Of a stretch of 64,000 bases of DNA, positions 44,518-56,200 are shown one piece after another. The notes below the pieces were generated by a model. That model was not told where the DNA came from, searched no databases, and worked only from the letters and a program-made list of their open reading frames with translations. The translations under genes were made by a program, and so were the position numbers. The DNA is from Ceratothoa steindachneri (lineage: Eukaryota; Arthropoda; Malacostraca; Isopoda; Cymothoidae): contig OZ018328.1 in the NCBI GenBank assembly GCA_963969495.1, positions 1,054,001 to 1,118,000 of the forward strand, given 5' to 3'. Position 1 is the first letter of the stretch, and every line of letters starts with the position of its first letter.

Positions 44518-47113
44518 AAGCTTTTTTTTTTTTAAGCCAATCTGGTGACTGCCTACTTGGACAGAAGTCATCATACTCACTACAGCCTACGACTAGGCTA
44601 TATTCAAAAACAATAACAAATAAGAATAAAAAAGATCATAGGCTAAAAACAAAAAAAGAAAACAAAGCAAAAGAGGTAACAAGATAGAAGCTTGCTCCAG
44701 CATCAGGGTAGGCCTGCCTCCCGCAGAGCCCCGCTGACTTCAAACAGAGGGGATATGGCATGCAAACCAACCCCCTCTTGGGAATTGGAGCTATCCAGAT
44801 ACACTAGCACAGTTTCAGTGTGACACAAAGTGTGCTCCAAAAAGGCCAATGCAATACTCCCAGTGCTGTGGAAGCTTTGGAGGCAGAGGCGTGGCAACAA
44901 ATAGTCAAAGGTGGTAATTTCCAGGGTAGCATCCTGGGCGGATCCAGGGGTACCTCTCGAAGGAGTTTCCTAGCCCTAAACCCAGAGGGGTTAAGGTATG
45001 ACTGTTATCTCTCGGGGACATAGGTACAGTAAAGATCAGCTGCAGATGCAGTGAGAGCTGTTGGCGACTGAGGGAGGTGCCGGGCTCATGGATACAGGTG
45101 AATAATGCACTATGCGCAGAGTAGAGCGAGCGGCATCTCCCCAGAATCGACTAGTAGGCTCAGGAATTGCATGAAAGGCACCGGTTGCCAGGTGAAGGCC
45201 AGTGTGGTGGATTGAGTCTACCTTCTGAAATACACGCTCGGCTGTGGATGCATAAAACTTGCATCTGTAGTTGAGCTTCGAATGAACAAAGGATTGCTAA
45301 AAAAGTAAGGCAGTAGCCCTATCAGTGCCCCAGGCACTGAACATCATGGAAAAAAGAATATCCATGTTGCAGGTACATGAGACCATAAGGCTGTGAATAT
45401 GAGCCTCCCAGGTGAGGCGTCAGTCAAATACAAAATCAAGGAAACAATGCAAGTCCATCACTTCCAAGCGCACACCATTGAGAAACAATTGTGGGTGAGG
45501 GTGGAGCCTTGGATGGTGGCAGAAGAGCATCACGTTAGTCATTGCTAAGGAAAACTGAAGCCTGTGCACTTCGGCATAACGAGAGACATGGTTCAATGCC
45601 TGTTGGAGTTGGCATCTGGGCTGTGCCAAAGGAGATCAAAAGGTCAACCACATAGAGCGCGAGAACATCTTCCAGCAGCACTTAGGTGGTGCCGTTGATG
45701 ATCAGGGCAACAAGTGCAACACTGAGGACAATTCCCTGCCCTATACCCTCTCCCTTCTCCACTGGGCCAGGGAAGGCTCCCTCCACCTGTAAACAGAATA
45801 GACACTTTCATAAAAATTCAAATATAAAGATTGGCAGGCATCACCTAGCCATCATGTGGAGGTTCCATGATACCGTATTGCCATGCAGTCTCATAGGCCT
45901 TCTACAGATCGAACAACACAGTAGTGTAGTGCTGTCTACGAAGGAACGCCTCACAGATGGCATTTTCCAGTCGGAGTAGCGCAGAGTATCTGATGTGGAG
46001 TGAAACTTGCAAAAGCCGCACTGTGCAGAAGACAAATGGCCTCCACTGTCCAGGTAAAAAAGCTAATCTAACATTTACCAATTTCTCCATCAACTTGCAC
46101 ACTCAGGAAGTTAGAGAGATTGGGCAGAAACAGGCCTGAGTAGAGTGATCTCTCTCCGGTTTGTGAAAAAGCGAGCACAGTAGCATTCACCAGGAATCTG
46201 GGAGGATACCCTCTACCGAATCCTGTTGAACAAATATAACAGAAAGGCCATGCCTCACTCAACCAGGTGTCGAAGCATGGAGTACAGCACATAGTCTAGA
46301 CCAGGGGATGTGTCGCTGAAAGTTTCTGGAGGTAAACTACAGTGAGATGCCTTCCACAACATCACAACACACACTGAATGTTTGTGGAGCAGCATCCCAG
46401 CTAGAAAATGCAGAGAAAGCGGTTTGGAAGGAGTCTGCCGCAGACGCAGGGTCCAAGTTTGCAATCCCATTCTCATGGATAAGTGAAGACAGACATGCCC
46501 AGCAAGAAGAGCGGTGGTCGACTAACCAACATCCAAAATTATGCTGTGCATCCAGAGAGCATAAGTATAGATCAAGGCAGGAAAATGAAGCAGTTATCGG
46601 TCAGTGATATAAACTCAATCATATTTAGGAGACCTAACTCTAGCTCTTCGATCAGTTGGCAAGGACTTGACTACTGGGATTAATCGAGTCATCTCCAAGA
46701 GGTAGTTTCTACCGTTCAGATCTCCAAGCAAAAGAAAGGGCCTCGGAAACTGTGCCATAATGCAGCAAAGTCAGCTGATAGTGGAATGTACACAGAAATA
46801 ATGGTATACCTATCCAGGTGCAGCTGCACAGCTACTGTCTAAAGGAAGGTATCTATAGCAAAGAGGAGGGAGACATCATGCCGGGTGTAAATAACACATC
46901 CTCCTGCCAGGCCCCCATCCTGTAGTACTGCAGTAACAAAAGCCTTATACCCCGGGAGGGTGGGCAAAGAACACGCACCCAGCATGGTCTCCTGCAAAAA
47001 GATAGCTAATGGGGAACGTGATGAGACAAGCATCTGCAGATCCTCCCGGTTAGCCTAGAGTACACAACAATTCCACTGAAGGAATATGCCCTCCAGGCCT
47101 AGCTTTGAGATGT
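44518..47113 (-). mobile_element. LINE-E2, old copy of the LINE-A family (3' end to endonuclease)
   Basis: The poly-A tail (T run at 44522-44532) and 3' UTR are followed by the RNase H start (44900-44703), the RT thumb and palm (45629-45420, 46102-45841) and the endonuclease (47033-46839, IFLQETMLGAC). About 0.75 kb of RNase H and C-terminus is deleted and all frames are broken. The 5' part is cut off by Gypsy-3 at 47114. Confidence 0.8.
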
Positions 47114-47585
47114 TGTAGTGGGCTGAAAATCTAGACTAACCCCAATCGATCTAACCCGCTTCCTACACTAATCTGGACAGGAGAAATCGAAGGAGAATGA
47201 AATGGATTGTATATACAGTCCCTTTACATACAAAAAAAGTACAATAATAATTACAAAAATATGGGGTAAATATGCACATGAGCCTATTTATATATAAATA
47301 AAACAATCCTATCTTGAAATCCTACCAATCGAAAATATATACACAATTACTAAAGAACAAACAACAAATACAAAAAGAAGAGACAACAAAAGGAGTTATC
47401 TTACATGGTACCACGGTTTACGATTTTCCAGCCCACACCCCCCGGGGGAAAATCTTGCCGGCAGTAACTCTTGTGACAAAATTGGGTATAAAAGTCTTAT
47501 GGGGCCTGGCACCCACAAGCTTAACTTTCTTCACGATCCTGGCATCTTTAGGCTATTAAAGAAAGCTGGTGCCTCTGAGCTTGAT

Positions 47586-47587
<2 letters not shown>

Positions 47588-47660
<73 letters not shown>
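47588..47660. repeat. (TA)n microsatellite
   Basis: About 36 TA repeats next to the foldback element. A shorter (TA)n lies on its other side at 47959-47973. Confidence 0.9.
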
Positions 47661-47665
<5 letters not shown>

Positions 47666-47748
47666 TATATAAGAGAATGATGAAAATGAATCCATTAAAC
47701 CACATTGAAAGAGAAAACGGAATAATTTTTCCTTGCAGTAATATTTTT

Positions 47749-47955
47749 ATTACCTTTTTCCAAAAAACCTGTGCAGGGAAGCAATTCGAACCAGGCACAC
47801 TGAGGCAGCGATCACCACTTTGATCTCAGTTAAAAGTATGCCGTTAGTACACTACGCTAATGGCACACTTTTAACTGAGATCAAAGCGGTGATCGCTGCC
47901 TCAGTGTGCCTGGTTCGAATCGCTTCCCTGCACGGATTTTTCGAAAAAAGGTAAT
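47749..47955. repeat. Foldback of two tRNA-like (SINE-like) units
   Basis: Two arms of about 100 bp are inverted around a centre at about 47852 and start/end ATTACCTTTTT...GTGCAGGG. Each arm has a B-box-like GGTTCGAAT(C/T) (47783-47792 on minus, 47912-47921 on plus). An A-box-like TAGCGTAGTG...AACGG lies about 50 nt before the minus-strand B box. The arrangement fits a head-to-head pair of tRNA-derived SINEs or a tRNA-like hairpin element. Confidence 0.65.
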
Positions 47956-48380
47956 TTTTATATATATATATATCCTGTCATACCTTTGGGGCTACAAACA
48001 GCTCTTCTGTCCCAATAGGATGCACAACTTCTGGTGTATCTCAAGCCCTACTGTCTCTGCCACTCTGTACAAATTTGGCAGGTAATAGTATTTATAATTT
48101 CTTTACTTGAGTACTGTCTCAGAAAAATATTTAACATTTAGTAGCTGAGAAAGAAAAAAACAATATTTTAATACAACATGAAATCAAATACATTATGTAC
48201 AAAAAAAAAATAATAAAAAAAAACCCTATCCCCACTCACACACATACTTAGAGAGGGAGGGAGAAGATATTGGGAAAAGGGGTTGGAAATTGGCCCTTCA
48301 TACACACTCACATTCGCTCCACCACACCCTTGCTTCCTTAAGCCATTCGACCACAATAACTCACAATAGACTCTCAATCC

Positions 48381-50619
48381 TTACTCACGGGACCTTTTAT
48401 ACTCAATCGCACCCTTCGGTACCCATTCACAATCGTCTACTGGTCCCTGGCTACATGTAGCAATCTGCCGGGGTTGTTCATCAGTCGTCCTGTCTGTCTC
48501 ATCATCACTATTGATCATATCATCCACCATACTCTTAGCCTCTATTACCAGTTCTCCCATCTTACGAAAGAACTCTTTCAAACTCTTCCATTCAGAACCT
48601 TCACTCTTCATACTCCCATTTATCAGCTCCTCACTCACAGCTCTCATCAAACTCAAGGTATACTCTTGCGAAACAGACAAATCACTCACATGCCCTTTAC
48701 TCTCAGCAGTTACACCAGAAACACCTTCAAATGGTTTCTACCAGAAACCTGAAAAATCAGCCACTTCATCATTCACTACATGAAACTCACCCCTACTATT
48801 ACCATTCATAAATCCTAAAAAATCAGCAACACTAGGTTCATTCTGCCCAAACACACCATCATTCATATTGTTCCCTGAACCAGAAAAATAAGGCACAGGC
48901 AGCTCACTCACTCGTATACTTACACCAGCCAAATCACTCACCTGCTTGTGCAAACACTTAATCTCTCTCTCAAGCTCCCCCATACCAGAAAGACTGCTCA
49001 GACTTACTTTCATTCGTACTTGCATTCTTCCTTTCACTCTTCTTTGTACGCTTTCTACTCCTTGTGACCAAGACTAGCTCTTTCCCAGACAGATCCATAC
49101 TATCACATTCAATATAATCATCATGCAATTTACCTCTCTTTCTGGATAACTCACCAGGTAGTCAGGAGGTTCTTTCCATTTCCTTAACTGACTCTGATGA
49201 GCCCGTACTCTCTCAGTCATAGCATCATTCAAACTTTCCAAAACATATCTCACCCCATTTTCCCAAACTCTCACAACTCTATATGGTCCATCAAACTTTA
49301 CACTCATCTTTGACACATTCAACCTACCCTTCACTTCTTTCACCTTCAATACTTTCACACCTAATTCGAATTAACAGAACTTATCATGTGCCTCACGCCA
49401 TACACTCTGCTCACTTTCACTCAAACGAAACCTATCTTTCACTCGCCTTTCAAAATTCATCATAAACTGACAAGGGGGACATTGCAGTTGCACTATGCAC
49501 AGTTGAATTATACACCCACAACACTCTTCCCAGCCATACACCGCAGTCATTCAATGTCGTACTCATCATTCTCAACATCTCACACAAGGTTCTTATCATA
49601 CGTTCCGCCAACCCATTTGAAGACAGTACATACAGAGTCGTTCTCACATGCTCCACACCATTCTCTCTCAACAATTGCTCAAACACTTCTCTTACAAATT
49701 CAGGTCCATTGTCACTCAGACATCTTCTAGGCTTCCATACACACATAGGAAAAAACAACTGCTCAACCAAACGCGCAACAGTCAACACTCCTTTTATCTC
49801 TCACAGGCGCTGCATACACAAACTTACTTTTATGATCAACCATAACAACCAAACCAACATTCCCAGCACTCGTACACGGCAAAGACACAATCAATCACTA
49901 CCAATTAAAACAGCTCTTTTGCATCAACTTTCAACATCGGTGGTTTCACTTGCACACCTTTCACACATAGTCACAACCTCTTTCACAACAGTTCTCAGAA
50001 ATGGATGGAACACACGCTCCTTCATACACTCCCACAGCTTAAACTTACCCATATGCCCATAATTAGCATGCACAACCTTCACCAGACCAATCATACGAAC
50101 CAAGGACATCACAGGTACATATATATCATCACCACCCTTCACATGCCTCACAAAATATACAACATCCATACAAACAACAAAATACTTAGCATACCTTTTA
50201 AATCACTTAAACACTCAGGCCATTCATTCAAATCAACACGCATCATTAAACACCTCTTCAACTCCCTGACAAAATGACACATCTCTTGCATCTCTAGAAT
50301 ATCATCATCACTTAAAATCTCAGTCTCATCATCCATGACCAACTCAATCATACCGCAAAATTTGACAACATTCTTGGCACACTCATTCAACCTCATCACC
50401 TCACATTCACCTTTCATAATATGATCCTTATCAGCATGCAAAGACAAATCATTCAATCTCATAAAGTCCACACCAAGCAGAAAACAACACAGCATTTGCT
50501 TATCTTTCAGAATCACAAAGTCATGCTTCACATTCACACCATTACCCAAACTCACTTTCAGACTAACCTATACCCATGCCACTATCATGCCATTCCCTAA
50601 TCCACTTATCCGTAAATTC
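48381..50619 (-). pseudogene. Gypsy-3 pol, 3' half: protease 2 end, integrase, extension
   Basis: Minus-strand frames give the protease 2 C-terminus (50555-50148, FLLGVDFMRLN), the HHCC finger (near 50100-49970), integrase (LSDNGPEF and GLAERM, 49788-49450), the GPY module (49358-49074) and the extension with coiled coil and degenerate DFSGF motifs (PYFSGSG, ADFLGF, ADFSGFW). At least five frameshifts or stops break it. Confidence 0.88.
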
Positions 50620-50623
50620 ACGG
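50620..50623. repeat. Gypsy-2 target-site duplication, left (ACGG)
   Basis: ACGG here faces ACAG at 59362-59365. The intact relative reads TTCACAGGT, so the left copy has probably mutated by one base. Confidence 0.6.
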
Positions 50624-51382
50624 TATGGTGGAGCGAATGTGAGTGTGTGTATATGGCCATTCTCCCACCCCTTTTCTAAGTACCCTCTCCCTCCCTCTGT
50701 AAGAATGTGTGTGTGAATGGGAATGGGTTTGGTTTTTGTTTGTTTGTTTTTTTATTGATTAGCATATTATTATAAATTTTTTTTTCTTATCTTTCCAGGC
50801 GCCATAATTTGGAAAGATAAGAGGGCAAGCACTTGTAAATTACCCCTGTAATTGAAGCTATAACTGTTATTATTATTATACCAAAGGCCATTAGTATAGG
50901 ACAAGGGTTCCAGGCCATGTTCTGTCCTATTTGATTGTGTATAAAAATAGTTTAGCTTTAACGAAGGAGGGCTTATTAGAGCCACACAACTCTAACAAGG
51001 TTACCTATCTTAGTCCAAGCTCGGAGGGGCAATTTTGAATACAAAAATTTTGTAAGTAAAGGGACTGTATAACGTGAGCCCATCTCTTGTTGTTTATTGA
51101 CTGTAGTAACCCAAATTTTATTTGGGTTGTTTGATTCTTATTGTTCCTAAAATCAATTAATAATAATTATAAGTGGGACTTATTTATTTTTTCTGATATA
51201 TATATATATAGGCTCATTGGGTGCACATTTACCCATATTTTTGTAAATATAGTATTTTTTTCGTGTTAGTAAAGGACTGTACATACAATCCGTTTCATTC
51301 TCCTTCGATTTCTCACGTCCGGATTAGTGTAGGAAGTGGGTTGGATCGATTGGGGTTAGTCTAAATTTTTCGGCCCGCTACA
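50624..51382 (+). repeat. Gypsy-2 5' LTR
   Basis: It begins TATGGTGGAGCG and ends CCCGCTACA. The first about 70 bp and the last about 185 bp match Gypsy-1; the middle (about 50730-51195) does not. The (TA)n before GGCTCATTGGG is only about 14 bp. Confidence 0.93.
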
Positions 51383-51384
51383 TT

Positions 51385-51402
51385 TGGCGCCCGAATAGGG
51401 AC
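51385..51402 (+). promoter_or_regulatory. Gypsy-2 primer-binding site
   Basis: TGGCGCCCGAATAGGGAC, two bases after the LTR, resembles a tRNA-Lys site. Confidence 0.83.
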
Positions 51403-51518
51403 GTGAGACTTCGAAACCGGGAGCGTGACGGGATTGGATTGCAGTCCATACCCAATTAGCGTGGCAGGTAGTTTGGTTGTTTTTCACCTTTGTCTATCGC
51501 TGTTACTAACCTGGGAGG

Positions 51519-53237
51519 ATGGCTTCTGTGGAACAGGGCCTCCATGATGAGATTGTGAGACTGAGGCTGGAATTGAGGCAGAAAGAGGAGGAATGTATGA
51601 TGTTGAGGAACGTGATTGATGGATTGAAGAGTGATGTGATGAGTTTGGATGAGAAGACAGACAAGATGAGGAAAGAAATGGACGAGAGACAGAAGCAGGT
51701 CGACCAACGGATGAAGGACTTGTATGACATGATGAAGGGGTCAGGACCGGCCCTAGGACCCTCGACCTTGACCCCTGCTCCGACTGAAGGGGATAAGACT
51801 AATGGGATCAATGGGAGTGTGTGCCAGTCTAGAGAGGATAGGGTGATTATGAGTGATAGGAAGGACGGAGAATGGAAGAGAGTTGAATGCAAGAGAAGAA
51901 GGAAGAGTGGTGCAAAGGGGAAGGATAGAAAGGTAAGAGGCAAGAGTGTGGACTCATTGTACTCGGATGAAGGAGAGAGTAATGGTATGATTGATATGAG
52001 TGAGAGTGAAGGCAGCTCAAGTGAGAGTGAAGTGAATGTGGGAAAGGGTATTTTGATAAGGGAAGTGCCAAAGATAGATAGATTTAGGTTACATGGTGGA
52101 AAAAGTGTGGAAGAATTCTTCAGGGAATTTGAGCGATATTGTAAGCTCAAGTACCCGGAGAATAAGGGATACTGGATGAATGTTTTGGGGGAATGTTTGG
52201 AGGGAAAAGTATTGGAGTTTTTCCGCGTGATTACAAGTGTGGGGGAACCAAGGTACGATGTGGTGAAGAAGCGGATGATTGGACAGGTGAAACGAATGAA
52301 AGAGAGTGTGAAGTATAAAAGGATAAATGAATTTGAGAAGGCTCGAATGGGGAAAAAGTGAAAGTGTGAACATGTATGCACATAGGCTTGAGAGTATGGC
52401 AAGAAAGAGGTATGGTGATGATGATGTAAATGAATGTAAACCACTGATGAGGAAGTTTTTGGACACGATCCCGCGAAAGGTGAGTGAATGGCTGAGTGGA
52501 AAGAGAAAGGAGAGAATGAGACTGACAGGTGAACGGTTGATGTGGGAGGATGTGTTGGAGCTGTTGGAAGATGGACGATTTGATGATGAAAGCGATCTAG
52601 AAGAGGATGGATGGTACAGTGTGAACGTTGGGGGTAAGAAGCCCAGGAGCTTTCATCCACCTCAGCAGTATGTCAGCTACAGGGATGCCCTGAAGGCTGC
52701 ACCAGCTGGAGTGATGTCAAACTTCCTGGGCCGCAGAATGGATGGGTAAATGGAGGGTGGTCAAATGGAAGAGGACAGATGAATTTCAAGCGTGGGAACG
52801 GATATATGAGAGAGAAACCGAGGTATGTCCCAGCAAACGAGAGATCAAATGGTGGGAGAAAGATTGTAGAATGTCATCGGTGTGGAAGGAAAGGTCATAT
52901 GTTGGCAGAATGTAGGTGGACATCTGGTGCATGTTTTGGTTGTGGTAAGAAAGGGCATATGATAAAGGATTGCCAGGAAAGTGTGAAAGAGTGCTTTGAG
53001 TGTAAAGAAATAGGCCATTTGAAGAAAGATTGTCCGAGGTTGAATGGTGGAGCAACTGCTGGGGGGAGTGTGAAGTATGCTTGTGGTAATTGTGGAAAGG
53101 CTGGTCATTATGCGAGGATGTGTCGTGACCAGAGGAATGTATGTAGCTATTGTGCGATGGAAGGACATTCAAGTGAAAAGTGTTGGATTAGACTGAGAGC
53201 GCAAGGTGTGAATGGAAAGTCTGAAGCGGGAAACTGA
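51519..53237 (+). pseudogene. Gypsy-2 gag
   Basis: ATG at 51519 opens 280 codons with the coiled-coil N-terminus. An extra A near 52358 (GGGGAAAAAGTG) shifts the frame to 52327-52749. A lost G near 52733 shifts it again to 52779-53237, which holds the five CCHC knuckles. It stops at TGA 53235-53237 behind GGGAAAC. Confidence 0.9.
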
Positions 53238-53269
53238 ATTGTAAGAGGGTACCTGCTGAAGTATCCTCT
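53228..53269 (+). promoter_or_regulatory. Gypsy-2 probable -1 frameshift signal
   Basis: GGGAAAC (53228-53234) abuts the gag stop. The downstream stem AGAGGGTAC / GTATCCTCT is identical to Gypsy-1, with one base different in the loop. Confidence 0.78.
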
Positions 53270-53275
53270 GGGTGC

Positions 53276-56200
53276 ATGAGTGTGAGTAATGTGTTGGTAA
53301 GTCTGTCGAGTGTGAAAGTGCTGTCTGGTAGTAAGTCTGAGTGTGAAGGTGGAATTCAATGGAATTGAGTGTTTGGCTTTAATAGATTCTGGATGCAAGG
53401 CGAGCTTGGTGTATAAAGATGTGTATGACAAGGTTAGCGAGAAAGCCCTCCTGTCTGAGTGCAAGGGTAGTTTGGTAGGTATTGGTAATAGGAGAGTGCC
53501 TGTGATTGGAATGATAAGGTCAGCTGTTCGAATGCATGGTATGATGATGAATGAATGTGAATTTTCTGTGATTGATAAGGTGAGTAGTGAGTATGGTGTG
53601 ATTTTGGGGTATGATTTTATGAAAACGAATCGTATGGTTGTGCATCCTGCGAGTGATCAGATTGAGAGAAAGATTGGTAAAAATGGGGTGTATAAGTTAT
53701 ATGTAGGGAAAGATGGTAGTGTTTTGAGGAGTGTGTTTACTGGTATTGAGGTGACTGCTATGGAGAATGTAAGACTTGTGAAGGGTGTCTGTTAGAGTGA
53801 GTTGGAGTAAGGATGTTAGTTTGAATGTGAGTGAGAACACTGTGATATTGGATGGAAAGGATGCGTGTTATAAGGTAAGGCGTGTTGCTTGTGTGTTTGA
53901 TGGCTTGATGAGAATGAATGATCCTTTTGTATGTGTGCAGGCGGACCCCAGTGTGAAAGGGCAGGTGAGGGGAATCCAAGTCGGAGATGTACTGGGCCAC
54001 CTCTCCACTGTCAATGAGGTAGGTATGGATGATAGTACGGATATCAGGGTGAATGTTGCGAATGAAAAGACATGTGAATGGATGTATAATGAGGTGAAGG
54101 ACATGGTGAAATTGGATGGATGTGTGACTGAGTATGAAAGGGAGGATGTGTATCGAATGATATTTGAGCGAAAGGGAGCCCTCAGTAAGGGTGATCTGGA
54201 TTTCAGGGTTGCAAAGCTCCCGGAATTCAAGATTGTCCTGAAGGAGGACTCCCCAATCTATCAGCGGCCGAGGCATTTCCCACGTCCAGTTGCTGATGAG
54301 ATTGAGGAGCAGTGTTTGGAATTGGAGCAATTGGGGGTGATTGAAGAGAGCGAGAGTGCATGGAATAGTCCAATTGTACCTGTACGTAAGCCGGATGGAA
54401 GATTGCGTCTGTGTGTGGATTATCCAAAGGTGAATGAAAGGATTGTGAAAGAAAGGTTTCCGATGTGTGTGGTATCTGAGTGTGTGTATAGTATGCATGG
54501 GATGGAGTGGTTTACGAAGCTGGATCTGGTACGGGGGTATTACCAGATGCCCATTGCTGAGGAGAGCCGGCCAGTAACTGCCTTCTCTTCCTCAAAGAGG
54601 CATTACCAGTTCCGGAACCTCAGCTTTGGGTTGGCTAATGCTCCCGGAGCCTTCCAGCGGGCAATGAATGTTGTGTTGAGTAAGTTTGCGAGTAAGAATG
54701 TGATTGCGTTTATAGATGATATTTTGATTATGACTGAGACTTTTGAGGAGCATATGAGATTGGTGAATGATGTGTCGAGAACGTTGGAGAGTGTTGGTGT
54801 GAAGGTGAAAGTGGCAAAGTGTGAATGGTTTGCAAAAGAAGTGGAATTCCTTGGGCATATGGTGAGTGAGAATGGGTTTCGAAAATCACCGAAGTATGTT
54901 GAGAAGGTGCGAATGTTTCCTAAACCGGTGACTGTGAAGCAACTGAAGTCGTTTTTGGGTTTGATTGAGTTCCAGCGAAAGTTTATACGTGATTGTTCTG
55001 GTGTGAGTAAGCCTCTGACTGAGTGGATGGGCAAGAAAGGTAGTACGGTTATCAAGTGGAATGATAAGATGAATGAGGCGTATGAGAGACTGAAAGAGGC
55101 AGCGGCTGAAGATGTTGAATTGGCTTACCCAGATTATAGTGTAAATGCAAAAATGCTTGAACTGTATACAGATGCGAGTGGGTATTGTATGGGAGGTTTT
55201 CTGATGCAAGGGCAGCGTTTGAATGGAGAGAATGTCAGGCAAATAATTGGGTATGTATCCAAGGCTATGAATGTTGCAGAACGAAAGTATTCGACTGTGG
55301 AACGAGAGCTGGCTGCGATAAGATATTGTTTGAAAGTGTTGCGTCCATTTTTGTATGGTGTGAGGTTTGTGATAAAAACCGATCATCAACCTCTTGTGTA
55401 TCTGCAGCGTATGAAGTGGGCTGATAGTAGGATTGCAAGGACTTTGGAAGATTTGAGTGACTTTGACTATGTGATTGAATATGTGCCTGGTGAACGGAAT
55501 GGAGTGTCTGATTTGATGTCAAGGTATCCTGGTACGAATGATGAAAATGTGTGTGGAGTGAGTGATCCTGAGTATTTGCCGAAAGGGATTATGAATGGAA
55601 AAGAGAGTAAGGGTGGTAGTGATTCTTTGTTTGAGAGTGTATGGAATGGTTTGCAAGATTTAAAGAGTGATGGAGTAGACGTGAGAGTGCCCGATAGTGT
55701 AGATGATTTAAGGAAGGAGGTAATGAATGAAGTGTGTAGGAAGCCTGAAAGCATTGGTATGGGAAAGGTGCGGAACTTCATGAAAGAATTGAGAGCGATG
55801 TGTATGCAAGGGGTCCGGCCATTTCAGGAAGTGTTGATTGTAGTGAGTCGTTTGTATGGAGTGATTGTTTATGTGCACTTTGGTGGTGAGAGGCCAATTG
55901 TGTACAAGGATGAGAAGATGAAGGGTTTGAATCCTAATGTGGTACATCTGCAATGTTTGAGCGGTGTGCACTACAATTGGGTGATTGAAAAGTGTTCATA
56001 TATAAGAGAGAAGAATGATTGTCTGGATGAAGATGAGTGTGTGGTGAGTGATGATATGGGAGTAAATGACAGTGTAGATATTAGTGCTGATGTTGGTGTG
56101 CTTGTTCCTTCAGTGTATTGCGAACATGGTGGACCTGATATGATGGAAGCGAGAGTGAAAGTTGGTGAAAGGTTGTTCTGTGGTTTGATTGATACTGGAG

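Larger units (their letters stand above)
47114..48326 (-). repeat. Gypsy-3 3' LTR with an internal foldback insertion
   Basis: It starts at ACCACA (48321-48326, reverse of TGTGGT) and ends at TGTAGTGGGC (47114), the diverged counterpart of GCCCGCTACA. Its core resembles the Gypsy-1 LTR, not the Gypsy-2 LTR. It is 1,213 bp long because about 400 bp (47575-47975) with (TA)n and an inverted repeat are inserted. Confidence 0.85.
47114..50623 (-). mobile_element. Gypsy-3, 3' part (split by Gypsy-2)
   Basis: It contains the 3' LTR (47114-48326) and the C-terminal half of Pol. The remainder of the same copy lies at 59362-64000 and beyond. The split falls inside protease 2: the flanks join between CEHKPV and the KLRISGLG equivalent of Gypsy-1. 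Confidence 0.92.

Noticed and set aside
47749..47955. Genuine tRNA gene
   Set aside because: A- and B-box-like elements are present, but a proper acceptor and anticodon stem could not be drawn, and the unit is duplicated in inverted form inside an LTR.
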